A DNA stretch of 64,000 nucleotides from the NCBI RefSeq assembly GCF_037975245.1, contig NC_092569.1, forward strand, positions 17,713,501-17,777,500, in the 5' to 3' direction. Shown here piece by piece: positions 40,801 through 52,800 of this stretch; the stretch's first letter is position 1; each line of letters starts with the position of its first letter. The notes under the pieces are model-generated. The model had not been told where the DNA came from. It did not search any database and was given only the letters and a program-made list of their open reading frames with translations. A program made the translations under genes and the position numbers. The DNA is from Apostichopus japonicus. Taxonomy: Eukaryota > Echinodermata > Holothuroidea > Aspidochirotida > Stichopodidae.

Positions 40801-43800
40801 AGTTAAAATGTTGAATTGGAAGCCACCCGACATGTAAGTTGTAATCCATAAGCCCTTGCAGGCTTCTCCCACATTTGTGGTGGCTTAAGCGTCGTAAAAA
40901 TAACTGCTGATTATTATAGTTTGCATTGGTTCGTAACTTGGTGTCTCCTCCATGATCATACAAACCATGTGATATTTTGCATCTGAACTATTCAACAAAA
41001 ATCTGCAGCTGTAATAACTAGTTCATCTCTAAGAGAACTCTTGAAACACAGTTTTTATACCATTTTCTTTGGTTGCCTACAGGTTGAATATCATTTGCAT
41101 TTGAAGATTTCAGTACTTTCCTGGAATTGTCTTAAAGTCAATGCCCATAACTAAATATTTTAGTTGAATTGATAAAAGTCTAGGAACCAGAAACCTTCGT
41201 TAAGGTCATCTTTTCCTGGGGGTACCAAAAATCTCAACCATATATGCTTTGAGGTTTATACCGCTAAAGAATAGAATTAACTCTCTTTTCATCAATCAGA
41301 TCAATAAATACTTCTCTTAAACTTCTTAATCTAGACTTTACTGTTCTTTTAAATGTGATATAAAGACAGATTGTTGCAACAATGAGCTCAGTTGAATTCA
41401 GTGCCAGTACATAACTTCTGAACATACTGTACGGTACTGTAACTGCTTCATCAGAGTGCCTCTGTTATCGTTTAAGTACTTGTCTACTTCACAAAGTAAT
41501 TTAATGACGAAGAAGAGTGATGATTTTCTTTGAACAAACATGACATAAATCGCCAGGCTTTTATAACTCCGTTTATGGGGATTCTTGCTGTTTTGTGTAA
41601 AGTAGAGAGCAATGGTCACAAGGATAGTACGATCTCTATAATATGCACCTGCATTGGTAAGCATGATTCAAGTCTTATGACAGTCTAAGTTTCAAGGCTC
41701 TTGTCTTAGGAATATAAATCCAACATGTATGTATCCATTTGTTTCTTGTTGGTCTTAATTTTCCATTTTGCTAATTTCATTGTATGCTGTTTGATGCAGA
41801 TTATTGATTCAGGAAGTTAGTAATGGCAGAAAGATTTCCTAGCATAAATAAAGTACCTGTAAGCCTTCCTTACGATAGCAGTGTGAATATATTTAAAGTA
41901 GTATAGTTTATCGATTTTGGGGAATTTACCCTAGACAACTCAGTGTGATGCCACCAGTTTGTTACAACCTTGAACTCAGTTGAATTCAGTGTACAACTTC
42001 TGAACACACCTGTACAGTACTATAATTGTACTCTTCATTTACATCACCACTGAGGGCAGATGGCTGGGACATTTGTGTGTTCGTCCCCATTAATGACATT
42101 TTTGAGGACTCTTTATACACACACTTAGCAGACAAATTGACAGCAGCCGAGTCAGTCTAGACTAGTACAGTAGATAATTTAATAGCTCCAGGTCTGTGAT
42201 GGTGGGAGATCAACAACTCATGTGTCAATGAAAATCCATGGATAAATACTGTAGGTGTGAGATCTACATTGATAATAATCAAATGTAGTAACCATCCAGC
42301 CAGTATGCTTGCAGATTATAATAACCAGTTTGGTTTCCCGAAATGGAAAACTATGAAGTCATATTTACTGACCTTTGCAAACTTGTGAGGGGGCCGCTGA
42401 TTGCAAAGTCGGCAATGACTCTAATGCTGATCACAAGGTCGTTTATTATTATTGGGGTTAGATTCGTCCAACACGGTTTAGTACAGAAATGCTGTACTCA
42501 AAGTTGAAGACTTCATTGGTACAGATCCTTTGGCCAGGGACTGCTAGAGTGACGTTTCTCAGAAGTTTGCTGTTATTAATACCGTCAGGGCTGCACTGTT
42601 TGTCTATGTTAGACGAAACATTCATTTATTATTATTATCATATTATAATTATCGAAGAAACATTAAAATTGTACTTGGTACTATCAAATTAGTAAATGTT
42701 GATAATATTATGTAGTTAACATGTCTTTAAATGTTAAAGTATGTTGTGTTTCATACAGAAATTGTTAACCACCTATACAATAGTGCGAGTACTTGAATCT
42801 TTGTACATGTATAATAGTCCATTATGTTGATACGGGTAATGTAAGTTGGCTTTCTACAGAAACAAAAATGGAAATATATCTATGTACAGCAAAACAACTT
42901 CTTGCATGGCAGATGATGGAACACATTTATTCTTTTATGTATACATACTGAAATAAAGTTCTGATTTGACTACTCGAAAATGTATATATTAAATGCCAAG
43001 GGACGAAATAACTGGGTTCGCATAGCAATTTGCTACCCAAGAATTGCCAGTTGCTAATCAATATTACTTTTGATTAGCAAAAGATGCAGTACCTGCTTAT
43101 GCTAATTGCTATTTCCAAGAATTATCGAGCAAATCAATTCTCTAAAACTACAGTATTTCCTCCCTTGAATACCAACCTTAATTACGAGTAGAACCCCTGT
43201 GACAAATCTTAGGTGGTACAGGTGTACAATGTCATCTTACAATGTCATCTGCGAATTATTCAGGTCTCACATCCCGAGGCTATGCATGCTACCGGAAGTT
43301 CTTCAATACCGCCCGAATTACCTCCTGGGAAACGTTTCATAATATTGTAGAACTTTTGACCTAAAATGAGTGTGTGAACAGGAAATCGACTGAGGAAAGA
43401 ATGATCATATACGTGAGTGTGCCATTGTATCTTTCGTGACACTCCCTGTTGGTGGTTTTGAATACCTTGGGAGTCACTTGTAGATGAATGGTGCTTTGTA
43501 CTTTTTCTTCTAGAGATAGGATGAATTGCTGAACCTGATGAACTTTTCCTTCTTTTTTTTGTCTCCATCTGCTGTCCTACTAACTGTGTGTTTAAACATT
43601 GAGTAAAACTTTGTTTACCTAGAACAGATTCAAGGAAAGAAAGGTCATTTGACACTCACATCTTTATGTGATGCCATTGCATCTGGGTACTTTTCTTGAC
43701 ACTCTTGTTTTGTGGTTTCTCACCTCCAGAGTCACATTCTGTCAAAGGTGCTTTGTACATCTTTTGTGGTATTTTTGCTCAGTATAGAATTTATCGCTGA

Positions 43801-46800
43801 ACGTGAAGAATACAGCTTGTTTTGTTCATTCAGCTGTCCTAACACATTCAAACATTGTGCGTTCAAACATTGAGTAAACTTTGCTAACCTTGTAAAGGTT
43901 CTTAAAGTGGTTGTGATTGGAGAGATTGGTTCATATCTAGATCAGTACATATAGATGATCGAACTGTTTGCCTTTTTGCAACACCCTTAATACATATTTG
44001 TAATCGATGATTGATGACTCTGCAACTACTTCAGTCAAATTGTTTGTACAGAATGATTGTGCAAGTTTGACAAACATAAACTGAACACCTCTAGCCAATC
44101 TGTAATTTAAAGTTTCCAGTTTTAGGTGACAATGAACAATGCTAACACAAAATAAGGTAGGGCCATTATCATGATTTTTGCAGCTCAACCGTGCTATGCT
44201 GGGATGAGCTATTGTTATCAGCCGTCATCACTCTTATCTATCTGTTTGTCTGTCTGTCCGTCTGCTATTATCATGTCTGTTCATAATTGTTTACATTTTA
44301 TTTAAGTGCTCTTGAACACTCATTCTGGATTTGATGGATTTTAATGAAACTTTGACACAGTGTTCCTTGGATGTTAGGCTTCTTTAGGGAAGTGAAGGTC
44401 AAATGTCATTTAGGGGTCACTACAGGCAATTATGTGAAAATTTCAAAAATGAGATTTACTCTTTCCCAGACGACCACATGTTTTTTAAAGTTTTTCATTA
44501 TGTTTCTTTGGTATTGATACACTTAACTGCAGCAGGATTTTGTTAAATTCTGCTGCACAGATTACATTTTTGACATAGAACCTTATGAAATCCTGGTAAG
44601 ACTGTTACATTTGTATAGTCACTGTACCTTTGAATCCACACAAGTTGTTAAGTTTACATAATGTTTCAAACCTTAAATTGAAATTTTTGTTCATACTATA
44701 ATTTTGCATAATTTCTGAATCTCACAACATTTGACAGTATATATTTCACTAGCTTGTATGGTGTGTCAAGTTTCATTTGATAGATATTAATTTATTTTGA
44801 AAATTGATGAAAATAAAATGTTTCAAGCTCAGAATAATATGTGATTTATATTATTAAAATATATATTTATAGATATATAAATACATGTAAATACACCTAT
44901 TCAGAAAATATATTCATACTTTTGATAAAACTATTAATTGACAAATAGTCTAGATAGTCTTCCAAATATTGAAATGCAAAACACCCGTACAAATAATTAT
45001 TTGGCATGCCCATTCATCCAAAAAAAATAAATATTATTATAATTGATCATATTTGCAGTATTGTGCAGTGAGGACTCAGTAAGTTTACTTAACTTGTTGA
45101 ACAAAGACAGAAGGCTGTATTTTGTGGTTTTTACACAATTTGTCATATTTCAAGTGTCATTATGAGACCTACTGTAATGAAATATGTGATTTTAGTGAGT
45201 ACTGTAGGTTACAAGAGTAGTATAGGGATAGTACAAACTTTAATACAGAAAGTGTATATTGTTTAATGCAATGACACATGACAACAGTACAAAATGGATG
45301 ACATTAAAAGTATCTGGTAATGTACTGTAAATAGTTTAATATAAAATGAAATATCAATAAATATTATTGATATTAAAGGGAAGGCTCACAGACCTGACAA
45401 CGGCTAGTGATTACTCGTTGGGAGTTATTATATAGAAAGCTCATGGATTGCATGAATACTCCATTACTGATCAAGTTATTGGTAATTGTTACCTCATTTA
45501 TGAAAGCCCAAAGTGACATTCTTGCAGTTTGCGAATTTTCTGCAACTGCTTACATCCGTCCAAACTAAACTTTGTCATCTCGTACCTAGTCGGTCAGCTG
45601 TGCATTGAAAAAATCTTCTCACATGAAGCTTGTGAGTTTTCATACTAGTACAAGTATTATTTTGCTAAACTTGGACTTGCAGTGGAATGTAGAGCCCCAG
45701 ATACCTTCAAAGAAGTATTAAAGACTATTCTTTTGAGCCACTTTGTTATTGTTTACTGGGAGCTAGTCAGAAGTTTGCGATCAGGCTAGCTTTGCTGTAC
45801 ATTGTTGGCGGACGAAAGCAAATATTCAAAATTTGTCATTTTATGGGGGCATTTATGTGAAACCGAATTGACTATTAAGAATAGCTCTGTCACCTTTGTT
45901 ATCAAATTTAAAGAACACATGTACGGATGATTGTCTGTCAAATAAATTAGAGATCTCTAAATGTTGGCCTTACTGTACCTGATTAACGTTGACGTCTATA
46001 GTACAAATTAAATTTCTCTTGATTATAGTTTACAGTATATATATATACCCAAACCAATCTTTTAAGTTCTTCTTCATTCATTGTACTTGCTTAGGAGCCC
46101 TGGATGCAGCACCAGCCGGTGTTAATGTCAGTAACCTGTGTGCACTATGTGAGTCTCCAGCAAGCTGTTCCAGATCAGATGATGGCTATGCCAGCTATGT
46201 GGGTGCACTCAGGTATGTGTAACACTTTGCTGCTTATCATGTAAATTAAATGGGTTTTTTTACACCTGATACAAGAAGATGGAGAACTACAGAACATTGT
46301 AACCGATGGAAAAATCAATATAGTTGACAGGACGATCTAGTTCATTTATGAATGTGTACAGTATACATGCTTACTCTTTCTTCAACAGGTGCCTAAACAG
46401 GCAGAACCAATGGAATGCTCTACAGAAAGAAATAATTTTCATCAAATCTGCCAAATAAAGGTTTATTGATTTGTCCTGCACCAGTTATCATGCAAAGTAT
46501 TCCAACATACCTAAATCTGCCTTATTTAAGGAAGCTCTAGTTTACAGCAGTATTACCTGCTGTGTAACCATAGTGATCAGACAACTGGGTCATGACCCTA
46601 GAGATTAGTCAGATCCCATTCAGATAGGGCAGTGTGAGGCTGGCCAAATTGTCTTTTAGTTTTTCAAGACTTACATGATATAATTTAATCTTTAAGTGCT
46701 TTATTGTGTAGTACTGTTCAGTTCTAAGTTTTTGTTTTACTAGGACAAAAATATTCTTATACAGTGCTTTGCACAATACATAAGTTCACCTAGAAAATTC

Positions 46801-49800
46801 AACCACGCTTTAATGTGGTAGAAATATTTATATGTTATTTATTAATATACTTAGAAAGTGTGCTTGGTTTGTGTCAATTTTGTTGGTATTGGCCAGGGGA
46901 TTTGCCACTCATGACGTTGTGATTTTGCTTTCTCAGGTGTTTGGTGGAAACTGATGCAGATGTGGCCTTCATCAAGAAGGAGACAGTCTTGGAAAATACT
47001 GACGGAAATAACCCAGACTCATGGGCATCTGGTCTTAAATCGGAGGATTTTGAAATCCTCTGCAAGGATGGCACACGGAGAGCAATTACTGAAGATGCCG
47101 ACTGCCACCTCGCACCAGTAAGAACAATTTCAAATCATCTGATATTTATATCTGATCTCATAGTTGAAGCGAACATTTGTTGCCATCAATTGCGACTGTC
47201 AGAGTAATGCGTTCTTCTTGACAATTTATTCCATGTATCTACTAGAGGTTTTTTTTTTTCCACTTCAAACTGATATTTTTGTCCATAGTGAGTTTTTTTT
47301 TTCCACTTCAAGCTGATATTTTTGTCCATTATGAGTTTTTATTTTTCACTTCAAGCTGATATTTGGTGCATACATTATATTTTCAATGATTTAGTAAATT
47401 ACGAGGGCCTACTTGTAGCTCATCGGTCTGTACTAGTTTGTATTCTCTCATACTTTAGTCTATCTGTAGACATTTTTCTCTTTTTATTGACACTCAACAC
47501 ATTTTGGGAGTCTCAACTACATGTCTATGTGTTTTTTCATTTAGTATGCCATAAAAACCTGACCTCATGCAAAAGGAAACTGCTAAAGTGTTGTGAATAT
47601 CCTGTTTTGCCAAGTATAATGGCAAGATGTTTTGAAGAGTTAACAACGGTAAAGCATGAATCCTGAGTGGCCTTTCAGTGACAACTCTAAGAAGCATTAC
47701 ACAGCCATAACAAGATAAAATTGTCACCGAAAGATTCCAAAATATGTCACAATTTAAGTTAAACTTTGAGCCAGTTTGTCAGTATGTACCTATACTGTTT
47801 AGATTTTTGTTTGACTTGTGAAAAGCAAAAACCTGCTAACAAAATAAAGATGTGTGGGTTTGCAACTTTATAAGAAAAGAAGGAAAAAACAATGTGCAAT
47901 ATAAAAGATTGAAGAAGAATTTCTTGTTAATTGTTTCAAGAGATCATAGAAATAATGCAGAAATAATAGCTAATATAGCTCCCTAATAGCTCTTGAGGTT
48001 TCCAAGATAGTCACTTTTAAAAAGCTGCAAACACTCTGGAATCCTCCTTTAAAGATCTTCGGAAATATCATGCCATCTCCTCAGTAAAGGCCTAAATTTG
48101 AACTGTTAATCTCAATGTCAATTGTGGTTTGAAATTATTGAACTTTGCTGCCTCATTTGTTTTATTTGTTTTATATCTTTGATTAATTTTCAGTCACCCA
48201 GCCATGCTGTCGTGACCTCCAGCAGTAAGTCAGATGAAGACATTACCAGCTATGTCAGTCTTCTAGAAAGAGCTGTGGTAAGTAGGTTAACACTATTTGT
48301 AAAAAACCGCAAAGCATGCGATAGTTACCACCTAACAAGAGAGTTCACACTAATCTGGAACATGGTCATACAAATAACTTATCACTTAGTGTACTTTCTG
48401 ATCCTTATAACTGTGACCACATTGTTTAAACGTACTAATTGATAATTTTGTTACTTCAATGAGCCTGCAAGAAGGTTGTTTACACAATATATCTGTGACC
48501 TTGTGTAATACAAAAAAAGAAGAAAAAAAGGAAAGAAAAGAGTACTTTGTAGCCATATAGTATGTTAGCTGTTGAAAACTAAAATCTCAGACATCTACAC
48601 ATGACCTCAATGTCACTGTCAATGTCATTGTCAATATATGAATTTATCAATTCTGATAAATAATTAAAAAATAATTCAAACAATTAGGTAAATCCATATG
48701 GAACAGGATAAGCTTTAGCTGTTTTTAGGAAGTTGTTGATGAGAGTTATTAAGCAGCTAATGACAATAATTCTATGGCAAAAAAAAAATTCATTAGCTCA
48801 GGCTATAATTCACTGATTAGGTTTTGCATATTATTTGAAGTTGAAGCATTTGATTTGATCACAAAGTACTTACAATAGCAAGATTCTGTGTGTAAGTATT
48901 GCTTTAAGCATTTTCATTATTAGGAAGGATTTCTCTGTTTTGCCTTGCAATGCCAAGAGTTAATCCTCTTTCCTAGTCCTTGGTGATCAAATGGAAGTTG
49001 TAAACTAGTTTAGTTACTGTGTGAGAAGCCAGGCCTTGTTGGGCCATCACATAGAGTAGTCACTGCTGGTCTGTAGAGATAATCTCTCTTGCTTGATATC
49101 TAGACTCATCCTAATTGCTGCAGGGGATTTTGCTGCTGCAGGTTTTCATTGTCGCGATAACAATACTTCGGTGAAACATGCGAGAAGTGGAAAAATGTAT
49201 ACATTAAGTTTATTATTCAAGAAATTTTTAGTAAGAAGGATTTCATTTGCAGTTAGTGCTCTTTTTATAGGGTCTAATTGCTTGTTTGGTTTCCTGTTAA
49301 GTATTTCTTCTTGTAATGTTTTGCTTGGCAACATTGTGCAAGTCGCTATTGTCATATTTCAATAGTATTATTGTACGTTTTGTCTCTGCGATTACACTTT
49401 ATGTATTGATAATGTTATATACTATTAAACCTAATGATCAGAAAATAATAAATTGTTAGGCAATGATTGAGTTGTATTGTAATACTAAAGAACTCACAAA
49501 ATTATCATTTCTATTTGTATAAATGTCAAATGAGTCAATAAAAGAGATGAAAATTTTTTTTTTATTAATGATGTTTGTGCAAGTTTTACCTATTGTTTCT
49601 CTCTGTTAGGAGCTGTTTGGAGTGGATGGTAACAGCAAGGGTTTTTCACTTTTTGATTCTGCTACATGGTCCGAGGCTGATCTGTTGTTCAAGGATACCA
49701 CTGAAACTCTTGGAGCATTGAATTCTGACACCTACCAAGAGTTCTTGGGAGATGAATACATAGAAAGTCTTGATGGTAAGATCAGCTTGGTGCTGCATCC

Positions 49801-52800
49801 CACTCAATACTAAGAGGCATTCTGGTGGCTCAAGATTATTTGCTAAAAGAAATTGCAGTAGTTATTTAATATATCTTTTTTATACGAATCTTACACAACC
49901 ACAACTGTGGAAGACCCGCAAGGGCTTATGGGTTACAACTTACACGTCTGTTGGCTTCCAGTTAAACATTCAACTCAGATTTGGAATCTTTAGAATTTTG
50001 AACCTTTAGATCAAATCCACTTCCTCATAGCATTTTGTCAATATTTGGAGTTATTTTGTGAATGAGTCAGGCAACAGCATGATACCAATCATGGCAATTG
50101 TACTTAATATATTTATGCTTTTCTTAAATTTGAATGATTTACCGCCCCCTCCCCTCCCCCCCCTCAACAATACAAAGATATCCCCCTCAAAAAAAGGAAA
50201 GAAAGGTAATTCAACATGGCACTTTGACAAAACTCTAAATACAAAAAAATTAAAAGCAAAATAACATCATCACCTAAGCAAAACTTGCCGAAGGTATCAC
50301 ATGTCTTGGAGGGAAACATTAAGAAGACTCAATAATAACAGGAAAATAAAGCCTTTGAAGATCACCTAGCTGTCATGCATGACATGACACAGCACCTACA
50401 GTACTGTACTGTAGTGGTCTACTTAATAGGAAGGTTCATGAGAGGTAGGTCAGTCAACGTAGTGTTAACATTCTTATCAATCCCCAGATCAGTTTATACC
50501 AACATGATCATAAAGATATGTCCAGCATATTCAAAATAACTGAGGATTTTTGTTTGTTTTGTTTTAAAGATATGTGTAACATTGTCTTCCAGCAGAATGT
50601 CCCTTGAGAATGTGTTTACCGCATTGCTTCAATGTGCAAAAATGTCAAGAGCCTGGCTTACAGGCTACAGTTTGTTTTAAACTCTTCTGTCAAATGAAGT
50701 TTCTAAACAGCAAAATATCCTGTTGAGTGGCTGCTCAGTTCGGTTGCAGTAACTTTTTTATACAGTACAACGATAATAATCACAGATAACTTTCTGTTCA
50801 ACTCATGTTATATCTGCTATCGTGCTAGTCATTTTAGTACAAAGTTAATGGTTATGAGGTGTCATTGGGGCTGGGGGTGGGGAGGGGGGTGTGTGGAAAA
50901 GAGGTGGAATGCAAGTGTTGCTATGCACTTTGAAGAATACTTGTCACTGTGACTTTTCATGAATGTATTTATTTAACTGTCATTATTTCCTATCTATGTA
51001 TTGTATATGTCGGTTTGTTTTATTTGGCAGGTCTAATGGCGTGTCCTGACGGTACTCTCAGATTCTGCACTATTTCTGATGGTGAACAAGAGAAGTGTCT
51101 CGATATGATGGCCAGCTTTTCAATGGTCAGCATATCTCCAACACTCTCTTGCTTCCCAGCATCTAGTCACTTGGATTGCATGATAGCAATTGCAGGTAAA
51201 GGAACATTAAAGTTGTTTTCTCGTTTGAGAAAATGCCTGGATCGTAGCCGTGAGTTAGGTCTTAAAAGGACTCAAAACACAGTAGAAAATGGCCGGCCCA
51301 GAAATGTCTGAAACAAAAATGCTGTAATTAAAGTTTTCCACGCTTTAATGTGCCATTGTAATTTACCTTCACATTGCATACTCTTGTGTTATCATTCTCT
51401 GGGATTGTATTGAATGTTGACATTAGAGCTTCCTGTTTATTATCACAACCTGGATTAATATTTCTTGCTGGGATTTCCTTCCCTGCTGAACTATTTCAAG
51501 TTAAATACTTCCTGGTTATTGTCCAAAACATTGTAATTTCATAGCCTTCACTGCTTTGATCGTTGGAACGGCGGTACATTTTAAATGACAGACCATCATA
51601 CTTTATACGAAAAAGAGTAATGAAACAACATAATTGATGAAAGGCTAGACTTGGCATACTTGTGTCCTGGAACAGTGTTGAATGTGGAACAGACACCATG
51701 TCATGTGTGAGGTACAACAACATGGTTGCTTTTCCTTTCCTTAGATGGCAATGCTGATTTGGTAACCCTTGATGGAGGTGACATCTACCAAGCAGGCAAA
51801 AAGTATGGGCTTGTTCCAGTGATGGGTGAAGATTATGGTACAGGTGATGCCAGTTATTGGGCAGTGGCTGTGGTTAAGTCTGACACGTCATTCACAATCA
51901 GTGATCTAAAGGTAATTATCTAAGAGTATTAACATCAACTCTTGGAAGTTTTTAAAAGAATTTCAGGTGATAATTTATCCAGTAACGCATCACAAAATGG
52001 TCAAAATTGTTAAACAAGTCCAAAGATTTATAGCCTATGTTTTCACATACGGACCATACTACTTACAAGAGACAAACTTCGGAGCATGAAATTATTCTCC
52101 TGAATATGAAAGTTTATAAAGTTAAAGATGGATTGCTAGTTAGTAACAAACCAAAAAGAGAGAAAGAAATGTTAGTGTGATAAATATTATTTATTTTTAT
52201 TATTAATAGTTTTCTTAATTTTTTTGGATGTTTAGATTATTGATCTTTTTTTGTGTGTGTAAGTTTTAATAGGTTGCTATACTATTCTATGGAACCATTA
52301 ACCGTAGATTAAGCATACTGCAGTTGAAACATTTGACTATTCATGTTGGAATTGTTTCTAACCTATAAACCTTTATTGTATTATCCGGTGTGTTAGTATT
52401 GTTGCTAATTGTTTATCCAAATCGATTTAGAATACCACAACTCTGCTAAAATCGAGGAACTCATGTATAAAATCCTGGTGTTATTAATCTTGCCAAGATA
52501 TCACCAGCTTTGAAGACTCGCCCCAAACAGCGTGCCGCCATCTTTAAAAAGTTAACTTTCCGTTGCTTGCAAGTGAAGTTTTTCTCTTATCCCTACTAAA
52601 TGCAGACAGTAATGAAAAACGATACCTTGTTATCTTTAGCTGGACCTGAGATGTCCATCGCTGTATCGTTTGTACACTATGCTGTGGGTATTGACCGCAG
52701 CTGTATGTACTGAATGTACACTAGTGTCTAATCACCGACTGTAGCAAGCAGTGTGTGTATTTTCTGGGATCGATGGTGGTGTCTAACACTTGTTACACCT

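Larger units (their letters stand above)
37888..46094. other. melanotransferrin intron 4
   Basis: Largest stretch after intron 2. It holds the 13-bp minisatellite, the SINE at 40606, a diverged tandem duplication at 43407-43898, and a (TCTG)n-associated dispersed repeat near 44240-44420. No exon was seen. Confidence 0.5.
47118..49609. other. melanotransferrin introns 6 and 7 (around exon 7)
   Basis: Apart from the 48-bp repeats and exon 7 at 48194-48277, I see no coding sequence or recognised element. Confidence 0.5.
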
